Shown here piece after piece: positions 38,957-46,912 of a stretch of 64,000 nucleotides of DNA. The first letter of the stretch is position 1. Every line of letters starts with the position of its first letter. The notes under the pieces are model-generated. The model did not search any database. It had not been told where the DNA came from and was given only the letters and a program-made list of their open reading frames with translations. The stretch is from Microbacterium oxydans (lineage in GTDB: Bacteria > Actinomycetota > Actinomycetes > Actinomycetales > Microbacteriaceae), in assembly GCF_900095745.1 (NCBI RefSeq), contig NZ_FMIR01000008.1, positions 1-64,000 of the forward strand. Reading direction: 5' to 3'. The position numbers and the translations under genes were made by a program.

Positions 38957-38975
38957 ACTGCCGAAAGTCGGTAGT
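38957..38975. promoter_or_regulatory. Inverted repeat in the acs upstream region
   Basis: ACTGCCGA-AAG-TCGGTAGT, an 8-bp arm palindrome with one G/T change, about 100 bases ahead of acs and 10 bases before the promoter of the small RNA. It could bind a regulator acting on either transcript; no known site was recognised. Confidence 0.35.
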
Positions 38976-38985
38976 CGTACGGGTT

Positions 38986-39013
38986 TTGTCAGGACGGTTG
39001 CCTTGCGTACACT
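38986..39013 (+). promoter_or_regulatory. Promoter of the 6C-type RNA
   Basis: -35 TTGTCA (38986-38991), a 16-base spacer and -10 TACACT (39008-39013), followed by the start of the small RNA at about 39020. One of the clearest sigma-70 promoters here. Confidence 0.65.
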
Positions 39014-39019
39014 CGACGA

Positions 39020-39118
39020 CAGCCGAAATCTCATTCCGGCCTTGGCGTGCCCGTTTCCCCCAACCGGGTATCGCCGTGGGCGGCATCTCATTCCCCCCGT
39101 GAGATGCCGCCCATTCCG
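39020..39118 (+). ncRNA. 6C-type small RNA
   Basis: The 399-base gap between acs and the Tad locus holds a promoter, then a ~99 nt RNA with two C-loop hairpins. Hairpin 1 has stems GGCG/CGCC and CCCG/CGGG around a loop with five C (39044-39075). Hairpin 2 is a 13-bp stem (39078-39090 with 39100-39112) and loop TTCCCCCCG with six C; it also serves as terminator. This is the layout of the actinobacterial 6C RNA (B11 in Mycobacterium tuberculosis), which sits at the same place beside the Tad genes and is thought to act through its C-rich loops on mRNA ribosome-binding sites. Confidence 0.75.
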
Positions 39119-39244
39119 TTGGGAGCGCTCCCGGTTTCGGCGGCGGGGCCTGTCCGTCTCCTGCACCGGCCGGCGACCGTGGGGCTTGTGCACAGCGCCT
39201 GAGCCTCGGTGGCGTATCCGATCACCCGGGCCGTTCGTGCCGCC

Positions 39245-39250
39245 TACCTT
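39245..39250 (+). promoter_or_regulatory. -10 box of tadA (leaderless)
   Basis: TACCTT ends six bases before the ATG at 39257; no Shine-Dalgarno. It favours this start over an in-frame GTG at 39209. Confidence 0.5.
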
Positions 39251-39256
39251 CGCGGT

Positions 39257-40264
39257 ATGCCCGATTCCTTCGTCATTCAGCCCCGCGGCGCGGCACCTGT
39301 CAGCGGTGCGACGGATGCCGCTGGCGAGCCGCTGCGCCTCGACCCCGCCTTCGGTCCGCTCCTCGCGCACGTCGACGACGCTGTGACCGATGTCTTCGTC
39401 AACGGCCCGGCGGGTCTGTTCGTCGACCGGGGCAGCGGTGCCGATCCGGTGAGCGGATGGCGGGCATCGGAGCGGGAGGTCCGCGACCTCGCCGTCGCCC
39501 TCGTCGGCCTGGGCGGGCGCCATCTCGACGACCAGGCTCCGTGCGTCGACGTCCGTCTCGATTCCGGTATCCGGGTGCATGCCGTCCTCGCTCCGGTCGC
39601 GACGACGGGCACCGCGCTCTCCATCCGCATCCCGCGAGTGCGGGCGGCCGACCTCGAGGCGCTTGCCGCGCTCGGATCCTTCGGCGCACGCCAGCAGGCC
39701 TGGCTCCTCGGCCTGGTGGCCGAGCGGGCCAACATCCTCATCACCGGTGGCACCGGAACGGGCAAGACGACGCTCCTGTCCGCGCTGCTCTCCGAGGTCC
39801 CGGCGACCGAGCGCATCGTCACGATCGAAGATGTCGCAGAGCTCCGTCCGCGCCACCCGCATCACGTCGCACTCGAGGCGCGTCAGGCGAATGTCGAGGG
39901 GGCGGGAGGGATCACGCTCGCTCGGTTGGTGCGCGAGTCGCTGCGGATGCGGCCGGACCGTCTGGTGGTGGGCGAATGCCGCGGGGAAGAGGTCCGAGAG
40001 CTGCTCACCGCGCTCAACACCGGGCACGACGGCGGCGCCGGCACGATGCACGCCAGCGGGCTCCGCGACGTGCCGGCCCGGCTCGAGGCCCTCGGCGCGC
40101 TGGCGGGAATGGACGCGGTCGCCCTCGCGCGGCAGGCGGTGAGCGCGTTCACCGTGGTGCTGCATCTCGACCGCGCGCCCGGGGGCATCCGTCGGATCCG
40201 CCAGGCCGGCCGGCTCGTGATGATGGGCGACCGGTTGGACATCGAGGAGGTGACGCCGTGGTGA
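39257..40264 (+). CDS. Tad pilus secretion ATPase (TadA/CpaF type)
   Basis: 335 aa. Type II/IV secretion ATPase: Walker A GGTGTGKTT with K170, Asp box IVTIEDVAEL, Walker B VVGECRGEEV and the His box HDGGAGTMHASG. It is shorter than the usual CpaF (~450 aa), lacking the long N-terminal part. It powers assembly of Flp-type pili. It overlaps the following gene as GTGA. The order tadA, GspF, pilin, TadE, TadE/G-like matches Rv3659c-Rv3654c in Mycobacterium. Confidence 0.9.
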   Translation: MPDSFVIQPRGAAPVSGATDAAGEPLRLDPAFGPLLAHVDDAVTDVFVNGPAGLFVDRGSGADPVSGWRASEREVRDLAVALVGLGGRHLDDQAPCVDVRLDSGIRVHAVLAPVATTGTALSIRIPRVRAADLEALAALGSFGARQQAWLLGLVAERANILITGGTGTGKTTLLSALLSEVPATERIVTIEDVAELRPRHPHHVALEARQANVEGAGGITLARLVRESLRMRPDRLVVGECRGEEVRELLTALNTGHDGGAGTMHASGLRDVPARLEALGALAGMDAVALARQAVSAFTVVLHLDRAPGGIRRIRQAGRLVMMGDRLDIEEVTPW

Positions 40265-41160
40265 TCCGGCGTCGTCCTGCGCCCCCTGCGAGTGGGGCGG
40301 GGGCGAGCGATGCCGCGACCTCGGTGCAGACCCTGGCCGTCCTGCTGCAGGCGGGAGCTGTGCCGGTCGTCGCCTGGCGGCACCTCGCCGACATCGGTGA
40401 TCCGCATGCGCTGGCCGTGACCGAACGGGTCGAAGGAGGCGTTCCCCTCCTCGACGCCATCGAGGCCGAGGGCGGGGCCTGGGTAGACCTCGCGGCTGCG
40501 TGGGAGATCGCCACCACCGTCGGCGCACCGCTTGCGGAGGTGCTCAGGATCATCGCCGAATCTCTGCGCGACGCCGCGTCCGCCGCCGACGACGTGCGCA
40601 TCGCACTCGCAGAGCCCGCGGGAACGGCGCGTCTGCTGCTGTGGATGCCGCTCGCCGGACTCCTTCTCGGCTTCGCGCTCGGCTTCGACACCATCGGCGT
40701 CATCGTCGGCAATCCGCTCGGTGCCGCCTGCGTGGTCGCGGGTCTGCTGCTCGTGCTCGCGGCGCGACTGTGGACGCGGCGGCTGCTTCGTCGCGCCGCG
40801 CCTGCGCCGGGCACGCCGGGCATGCGGGCGGAACTCGTGGCCGTCGCACTCTCCGGGGGCGCTTCGATCGACCGCGCACTCCGCCTCGTCGCCGAGAGCT
40901 CGGCCGGCGGAGGGACCGAAGAGAGCATCCGGTCCGTGCTGGAGCTGTCCCGTGCAGCCGGCGTGCCCGCTGCGGAGCTCCTTCGAGCCTCCGCAGCGCA
41001 GGATCGGCATGCCGCGCGCGTGAACGGCCGCTTGCGCGCGGCGAAGCTCTCGACGCGACTGCTCATCCCCCTCGGCGTGTGCACCCTGCCCGCATTCCTC
41101 CTGCTCGGCGTGGCGCCGATGCTGCTCAGCGTCCTGGCCTCGACACCGCTGCCCCTGTGA
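40261..41160 (+). CDS. Type II secretion GspF-family protein (TadB/TadC role)
   Basis: 299 aa. It has two GspF-like helical halves (LLQAGAVPVVAW and ALSGGASIDRALRLVAE) separated by two membrane helices (about 122-160), and two more helices at the end. The usual locus has separate tadB and tadC; here a single gene must serve, or one of them was lost or fused. GTG at 40261 overlaps the tadA stop. It forms the inner-membrane platform. Confidence 0.78.
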   Translation: MIRRRPAPPASGAGASDAATSVQTLAVLLQAGAVPVVAWRHLADIGDPHALAVTERVEGGVPLLDAIEAEGGAWVDLAAAWEIATTVGAPLAEVLRIIAESLRDAASAADDVRIALAEPAGTARLLLWMPLAGLLLGFALGFDTIGVIVGNPLGAACVVAGLLLVLAARLWTRRLLRRAAPAPGTPGMRAELVAVALSGGASIDRALRLVAESSAGGGTEESIRSVLELSRAAGVPAAELLRASAAQDRHAARVNGRLRAAKLSTRLLIPLGVCTLPAFLLLGVAPMLLSVLASTPLPL

Positions 41161-41228
41161 GCGAGTGCCCAGCGACCTGCGGAGACCGACCAACCGATGC
41201 GAAGGCATCACAGAGAAAGAGGTACACC

Positions 41229-41426
41229 ATGATCCAGATCCCCCGACTCGACCGGCGCCGTGCGGCTGCGCTGTTCGGCGATGACACCGGCGCGGCCACG
41301 GCCGAATACGCGATCACCACGATGGCTGCCGTGGCGTTCGCAGGGCTCCTGGTCGTCATCATGCGATCCGACGAGGTTCGCGGCATCCTGACGGATCTCG
41401 TCCGACGAGCCCTCACCGTGTCGTGA
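41229..41426 (+). CDS. Flp-type pilin (DUF4244)
   Basis: 65 aa. Class III signal: basic leader, then G21 followed by AATAE (Glu+5) and a hydrophobic helix AITTMAAVAFAGLLVVIM. A prepilin peptidase would cut after G21. AAAGAGG precedes the ATG. No peptidase gene is in the window, so it must be elsewhere. It is the likely major subunit of the thin pilus. Confidence 0.85.
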   Translation: MIQIPRLDRRRAAALFGDDTGAATAEYAITTMAAVAFAGLLVVIMRSDEVRGILTDLVRRALTVS

Positions 41427-41791
41427 TGCGCGTCCGCAGGAGCGGCGCCGGTCGCGCCGGGGTGGGGGAGCGAGGCTCCGTCGCCGCAGAACTCGCTCTC
41501 GGGCTGCCCGCCGTGGTGCTGGCGCTCCTGCTCGGTGCCGGCGCGCTCGGCGCAGCGTCACGTCAGGTGGCGCTGCAGGACGCCTCGGCAGATGCGGCCC
41601 GTCTCCTCGGCCGCGGCGAGGGGGCGGACGCCGCGCAGCGCGTGGTGGGCGGGGCCGTCCCCGGCGCAGGGATCTCGTCTTCGCACTCGGGTGACCTCGT
41701 GTGCGTCACGGCAACGTTCGAGGCCTCGATCGGCTCGCTGGTGCGGCTGCCCCTGCGGGCGTCGAGCTGCGCGCTCGACGGAGGCCGCTGA
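41426..41791 (+). CDS. TadE-like pseudopilin
   Basis: 121 aa. After a basic start, GSVAAE (Glu+5 after G) and a hydrophobic helix (LALGLPAVVLALLLGAGALG) form a pilin-like N-terminus. Later cysteines (C about 93 and 112) may form a bond outside. ATG at 41426 follows the pilin stop by one base overlap; a GTG at 41423 is also possible. A minor component of the pilus. Confidence 0.75.
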   Translation: MRVRRSGAGRAGVGERGSVAAELALGLPAVVLALLLGAGALGAASRQVALQDASADAARLLGRGEGADAAQRVVGGAVPGAGISSSHSGDLVCVTATFEASIGSLVRLPLRASSCALDGGR

Positions 41792-42117
41792 TGGCGGGCA
41801 CGGCGGTTGCGGCGGGGGTCCTGGTGGTCGCGGCCGCGCTGTCGCTCGGGCTCGCCGCGGTCGGCGGAGCGTCGGTGACGGCACAGCGCGCGGCCGGTGC
41901 CGCTGATGCCGCGGCACTCGCCGCAGCCGATGCTGCGAGCGGGGCCGTGCCGACCGCAGCGGAGCCGTGCGCGCTCGCCGGGCGGGTCGCTGAGGCGGCG
42001 GGCGCGGTGCTCACGGGCTGCGCTCTCGACGGCTTCGTGGCGACCGTGGAGGTGCAGGCGGCGTACGCTGGACTCGCAGCCGTCTCCCGAGCCCGTGCCG
42101 GGCCACCCGAGGGATAG
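41791..42117 (+). CDS. TadE/TadG-like secreted protein (Rv3654c-type)
   Basis: 108 aa, Ala-rich. One N-terminal helix (about 5-28) is followed by TAQRAAGAADAAALAAADAASG, the segment typical of the TadE-like proteins encoded next to the Tad genes in actinobacteria. Two cysteines in the outer part. It overlaps the previous gene by one base. Its role in the pilus is unknown. Confidence 0.7.
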   Translation: MAGTAVAAGVLVVAAALSLGLAAVGGASVTAQRAAGAADAAALAAADAASGAVPTAAEPCALAGRVAEAAGAVLTGCALDGFVATVEVQAAYAGLAAVSRARAGPPEG

Positions 42118-42198
42118 TGACGGCAGCGCGACCTCGCTCACTGTGAACGACCCCAACACAGTGGTGTGTATGGTGTGCTTCGAAGAAAGGACGCACCC

Positions 42199-45072
42199 TT
42201 GGCTGAAGGCAAGAAGCTCGTCATCGTCGAGTCCCCGACGAAGATGCGGTCTATTCAGGGATACCTCGGCGACGGCTATGAGGTACTCAGCTCCGTCGGC
42301 CACATCCGCGACCTCGCTGACAAGAAGGACATCCCGGCTGCCGATAAGCAGGCCTACGGGAAGTACTCCATCGACATCGACAACGGGTTCGACCCGTACT
42401 ACGTCGTCTCCGATCGGAAGACCAAGACGGTCGCCGAACTCAAGCGCGCGCTGAAGAGCGCCGACGAGCTCCTGCTCGCCACTGATGAGGACCGCGAAGG
42501 CGAGGCGATCGCCTGGCACCTGCTCGAGACGCTCAAGCCCAAGGTCCCCGTCAAGCGCATGGTTTTCCACGAGATCACCAAGGACGCGATCCAGGCGGCC
42601 GTCGGCAACACGCGTGAGCTCGACCACGACCTCGTCGACGCGCAGGAGACCCGCCGCATCCTCGACCGTCTGTACGGCTGGGACGTCTCGCCTGTCCTCT
42701 GGTACAAGGTCAAGACCGGCATCTCGGCCGGACGCGTGCAGTCGGCCGCGACCCGCCTCATCGTCGACCGTGAGCGTGAGCGCATGGCGTTCACCTCGGC
42801 CGAGTACTGGGACGTCGATGCTCAGGCCGCCGCGACCGGCACGTCGTTCAAGATCCGCCTCGTGCGCGTCGACGGCGGCCAGCTCGCCCGCGGCACGGAC
42901 TTCGACGACAGCGGAAAGCTCAAGAAGGCCGTCGTCATCCTCGATGAGGCCACCGCCGCCGCGCTCGCCGAGGCGGTCGACGCCGTCGGCGCCGGCAGCG
43001 TCACCAAGGTCGAAGCCAAGCCGGGCACACGCAGCCCGTATGCGCCGTTCACCACCTCGACGATGCAGCAGGAGGCGGGGCGCAAGCTCTCGATGGGCGC
43101 CAAGCAGGCGATGGGTGTGGCCCAGCGGCTGTACGAAAAGGGCTACATCACATATATGCGTACCGACTCCACGTCGCTGAGCACCCAGGCGGTGCAGGCG
43201 GCGCGGAGCCAGGCGGTGGCCCTCTACGGCGACGCCGCGGTGCCGCTGAAGCCGCGCGTGTACAAGTCCAAGAGCAAGAACGCGCAGGAGGCCCACGAGG
43301 CGATCCGTCCCTCGGGCGACACCTTCCGCACGCCCGCCTCTCTCTCGTCCGAGCTCGACCGCGACGAGCAGCGCCTCTACGACCTCATCTGGAAGCGCAC
43401 GGTCGCCAGCCAGATGTCCGACGCGAAGTACGAGACCACCACGGTCACGATCGCCGTCGACGCCGCGGGCAAGAAGGCCGAGTTCACGGCCTCCGGAACC
43501 GTCTACACCTTCAAGGGCTTCCTGGAGGCGTACGAAGAGGGTCGCGACGAGAAGCGCGGTGACGCGGATGCCGCCGAGAATCAGTCGCTGCCTGCCGTCG
43601 CTGTCGGAGATCAGCTCGCGGTGTCGGATGCCGAGGCCAAGGGGCACCGGACCACGCCGAAGCCGCGCTACACCGAAGCCTCGCTCGTGAAGGTGCTCGA
43701 AGAGAAGGGCATCGGCCGTCCATCGACGTTCGCGTCGATCCCCGAGACCATCCTCGACCGCGGCTACGCGGTCAAGCGCGGACAGGCGCTCGTGCCGACC
43801 TGGCTCGCGTTCAGCGTGGTCCGGCTGCTCGAGGAGCACTTCGCCGAGCTGGTCGACTACGACTTCACCGCGGCGCTCGAGGACGACCTCGACACGATCG
43901 CCCGCGGCGAGCAGAACCGCGTGGAATGGCTCAAGTCGTTCTACTTCGGCTCCGATTCGCACGTGGGCCTCCGCCAGGTCGTCGACAACCTCGGCGAGAT
44001 CGACGCGCGGGCCCTCAACTCCACCCCCATCACCGACATCGCCACGCTGCGCTTCGGCAAGTACGGTCCGTACCTCGAGGTCGCCGACCCGGAGAACCCC
44101 GACGCCAAGCCGCGCATCGTCAACGTGCCGGAAGACCTCGCACCCGACGAGCTGACCGCCGAGAAGGCGCAGGAGCTCATCGACGCTCCCGTCGCGGGCG
44201 ACCGCGTGCTCGGGGAGAACCCGGAGAACGGCAAGATCGTCGTCGTCAAGGACGGCCGGTTCGGTCCGTACGTGCAGGAGAACGACCCGGTGTCCGAGGA
44301 CGCGGCGGTCGACGAGACGACCGGCGAGGTCGTCGAGGCCCCGAAGCCGAAGCGTGGAGCGAAGAAGGAGACGGCCCCGAAGCCGCGCACCGCATCGCTG
44401 TTCCGCTCGATGTCGGTCGACACGATCGAGCTCGATACCGCTCTGCAGCTCCTGAGCCTGCCGCGTGTGGTGGGCGTCGACCCCGAATCGGGCGACGAGA
44501 TCACGGCGCAGAACGGCCGCTTCGGTCCGTACTTGAAGAAGGGCACCGACTCGCGGTCGCTCGAGAGCGAGTCGCAGATCTTCGACGTCACGCTCGAGCA
44601 GGCGCTGGAGATCTACTCCCAGCCGAAGTACGGTGCCGGTCGTCGTGCATCCAGCGCACTCGCCGAGTTCGAGGCCGACCCCGTCAGCGGCAAGCCGATC
44701 CGCATTCGCGACGGCCGCTTCGGCGCCTACGTGACCGACGGTGAGACGAACGTCACGATTCCGCGCGGGCAGACCGTCGAAGACATCACGTTCGAGATCG
44801 CCGTGCAGATGCTCGCCGACAAGCGTGCGAAGGGCCCGGCTCCCAAACGCGGAGCGGCCAAGAAGGCCCCGGCCAAGAAGGCACCCGCCAAGAAGCCCGC
44901 CGCCAAGAAGCCCGCCGCGAAGACCGCGGCGAAGTCGACGGCCGCGAAGAAGGCCCCGGCGAAGAAGGCGACGGCGGCGACGTCGGCCGCACGGTCGGCT
45001 GCGGCGAAGAAGGCTGCGGCCACTCGTGCCGCGAACGCCGCCGCGAAGGCCGCGGAGAAGGCGGACTCGTGA
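42199..45072 (+). CDS. topA: DNA topoisomerase I
   Basis: 957 aa. Toprim domain at the start (KLVIVESPTKMRSI, with DEDREGEAIAW), catalytic Y319 in YMRTDSTSLS (same number as in Escherichia coli), and four C-terminal repeats of type GRFGPY in place of zinc fingers, as in other actinobacteria. A ~90-residue Lys/Ala-rich tail ends the protein. TTG at 42199 is chosen: AAAGGA lies ten bases ahead and the family starts just after it. It relaxes negative supercoils. Confidence 0.95.
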   Translation: MAEGKKLVIVESPTKMRSIQGYLGDGYEVLSSVGHIRDLADKKDIPAADKQAYGKYSIDIDNGFDPYYVVSDRKTKTVAELKRALKSADELLLATDEDREGEAIAWHLLETLKPKVPVKRMVFHEITKDAIQAAVGNTRELDHDLVDAQETRRILDRLYGWDVSPVLWYKVKTGISAGRVQSAATRLIVDRERERMAFTSAEYWDVDAQAAATGTSFKIRLVRVDGGQLARGTDFDDSGKLKKAVVILDEATAAALAEAVDAVGAGSVTKVEAKPGTRSPYAPFTTSTMQQEAGRKLSMGAKQAMGVAQRLYEKGYITYMRTDSTSLSTQAVQAARSQAVALYGDAAVPLKPRVYKSKSKNAQEAHEAIRPSGDTFRTPASLSSELDRDEQRLYDLIWKRTVASQMSDAKYETTTVTIAVDAAGKKAEFTASGTVYTFKGFLEAYEEGRDEKRGDADAAENQSLPAVAVGDQLAVSDAEAKGHRTTPKPRYTEASLVKVLEEKGIGRPSTFASIPETILDRGYAVKRGQALVPTWLAFSVVRLLEEHFAELVDYDFTAALEDDLDTIARGEQNRVEWLKSFYFGSDSHVGLRQVVDNLGEIDARALNSTPITDIATLRFGKYGPYLEVADPENPDAKPRIVNVPEDLAPDELTAEKAQELIDAPVAGDRVLGENPENGKIVVVKDGRFGPYVQENDPVSEDAAVDETTGEVVEAPKPKRGAKKETAPKPRTASLFRSMSVDTIELDTALQLLSLPRVVGVDPESGDEITAQNGRFGPYLKKGTDSRSLESESQIFDVTLEQALEIYSQPKYGAGRRASSALAEFEADPVSGKPIRIRDGRFGAYVTDGETNVTIPRGQTVEDITFEIAVQMLADKRAKGPAPKRGAAKKAPAKKAPAKKPAAKKPAAKTAAKSTAAKKAPAKKATAATSAARSAAAKKAAATRAANAAAKAAEKADS

Positions 45073-45698
45073 CCTCAGGTCACGGGGCGTGGATCACGCT
45101 CGAAGGCGGAGACGGCTCCGGCAAGACCACGCAGTCGAATCTGCTCGCGGAGTGGCTCGAGGGTACCGGGCGAGCGGTCGTGCGTACGCGCGAACCCGGT
45201 GGCTCCGAGGTCGGGCAGCTCATCCGCGACATCGTGCTGCATCATCGAGGTGACATCGCGCCGCGCGCCGAGGCGCTGCTGTATGCGGCCGACCGCGCGC
45301 ACCACGTCGCGACCGTCGTGCGACCCTCGCTCGACCGTGGTGAGGTGGTGCTGCAGGATCGCTACCTCGACTCGTCCGTGGCGTACCAGGGCGCCGGCCG
45401 TGTGCTCGATGCGACCGAGATCCGCGACCTCTCGCTGTGGGCGGCCGAAGGCGCACTGCCCGACCTGACGGTGCTGCTCGACCTCGACCCTGCAGCGGCG
45501 CGCACCCGCCTCGACTCCGCCGACAAGCCGTTCGACCGCCTGGAAGCGGAACAGGCGGAGTTCCACGGGCGCGTCCGCGACGCGTACCTCGCCCTCGCGG
45601 CGGCCGAGCCGGACAGGTTCCTCGTGCTCGACGCCGCCGCAGCACCGACGGCGATCGCCGAGCAGATCCGTGCGCGGGTCGGCGCACTGCTCGGCTGA
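45069..45698 (+). CDS. tmk: Thymidylate kinase
   Basis: 209 aa. P-loop GGDGSGKTTQ, then the DR motif DRYLDSSVAYQG. Converts dTMP to dTDP. GTG overlaps the topA stop (GTGA). Coupled in the order topA-tmk-holB. Works downstream of Tdk (27430). Confidence 0.95.
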   Translation: MTSGHGAWITLEGGDGSGKTTQSNLLAEWLEGTGRAVVRTREPGGSEVGQLIRDIVLHHRGDIAPRAEALLYAADRAHHVATVVRPSLDRGEVVLQDRYLDSSVAYQGAGRVLDATEIRDLSLWAAEGALPDLTVLLDLDPAAARTRLDSADKPFDRLEAEQAEFHGRVRDAYLALAAAEPDRFLVLDAAAAPTAIAEQIRARVGALLG

Positions 45699-45742
45699 CC
45701 TGCGCGAGCGACGCCCATGCCGTCGGCGTCGGTGGTCGCGAT

Positions 45743-45748
45743 TAGGCT
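45743..45748 (+). promoter_or_regulatory. -10 box of holB (leaderless)
   Basis: TAGGCT ends six bases before the ATG at 45755. Confidence 0.6.
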
Positions 45749-45754
45749 GAGTGC

Positions 45755-46912
45755 ATGCCCCGCACCGATCCTGCTCCTTTCCCGTGGGCGGATGTGTGGG
45801 GGCAGGATGCTGCCGTCGACACTCTGCGTGCGGCTGCATCCGATCCGGCTGCTCTCTCGCACGCCTGGCTGATCACCGGCCCGCCCGGATCCGGCCGCTC
45901 GACTCTCGCGTACGCGTTCGCGGCCGCGCTGGTCGCCGACCACCCCGAAGATGAGGCCGTGATGCGGCAGGTCTTCGCGGGCACCCACCCCGATGTCACG
46001 GCGCTCCGGACCGACAAGGTGATCATCACGATCGCCGAGGCCCGCGCTCTCGTGGAGCGCTCGTACTTCGCACCCTCCGCCGGTCGGTATCGCGTGATCG
46101 TCGTCGAAGACGCCGATCGCATGGTCGAACGCACCTCCAATGTGCTGCTGAAAGCACTCGAGGAGCCGCCCGAGCAGACGGTGTGGATCCTGTGCGCGCC
46201 CAGCGAGGCCGACCTGTTGCCGACGATCCGCTCCCGGGTCCGCTCGCTGCGACTGCGTGAGCCGGATGTGGCTGACGTGGCCCGGCTCATCACCCTGCGC
46301 ACGGGGGCCGATGAGGCTGTCGCCGAGCAGGCCGCGCGGCATGCGCAGCGCCACATCGGCATGGCGCAGCGTCTCGCCACCGACGACGCGGCTCGGCGTC
46401 GGCGCGACGAGACCCTCCGGTCGGTCATCGGGGTCCGCGGCGTCGGCGACGCGGTCGATGTGGCGGGGCGGGTCATCCAGGCCGCGACCGAAGACGCGAA
46501 GGCCCTCACAGCGGAGCGCGACGCGCAGGAGCGGGCTTCGCTCCTGCGCACGATCGGAATCGCCGAGGGGCAGGCCGTGCCGCCGGCTTTGCGCACGCAG
46601 CTCTCGGCCCTCGAAGACGATCAGAAGAAGCGTGCCACGCGCAGCCTGCGTGACGGCATCGATCGCGTGCTCACCGACCTGCAGTCGCTGTTCCGCGACG
46701 TGATCATGCTGCAGTTCGGCCGCGGCGACGATCTCATCAACAGCGAGCTGCGCCCCGAGCTGGAAGGCCTCGCCGCGGCCTGGTCCGAGGCCCGTACCCT
46801 TGTCGTACTTGACCACCTTGCCGAGACGCGGCAGTCGTTGGAGCGCAACGTCGCTCCGCTGCTCGCATTGGAGAGCTTGCTCGTGACGATCACGAGCGGG
46901 AGGAAACCGTGA
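45755..46912 (+). CDS. holB: DNA polymerase III subunit delta'
   Basis: 385 aa. AAA-type clamp-loader part with WGQDAAVDTLR, GPPGSGRST (P-loop with Arg for the usual Lys, as expected of the inactive delta') and TIRSRVRSLRL, followed by helical C-terminal domains. It works with DnaX. ATG at 45755 has TAGGCT ahead. Confidence 0.9.
   Translation: MPRTDPAPFPWADVWGQDAAVDTLRAAASDPAALSHAWLITGPPGSGRSTLAYAFAAALVADHPEDEAVMRQVFAGTHPDVTALRTDKVIITIAEARALVERSYFAPSAGRYRVIVVEDADRMVERTSNVLLKALEEPPEQTVWILCAPSEADLLPTIRSRVRSLRLREPDVADVARLITLRTGADEAVAEQAARHAQRHIGMAQRLATDDAARRRRDETLRSVIGVRGVGDAVDVAGRVIQAATEDAKALTAERDAQERASLLRTIGIAEGQAVPPALRTQLSALEDDQKKRATRSLRDGIDRVLTDLQSLFRDVIMLQFGRGDDLINSELRPELEGLAAAWSEARTLVVLDHLAETRQSLERNVAPLLALESLLVTITSGRKP

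Noticed and set aside
44830..45060. AAG/GCC-rich segment at the end of topA considered as a DNA repeat
   Set aside because: It is a coding Lys/Ala tail with irregular units.
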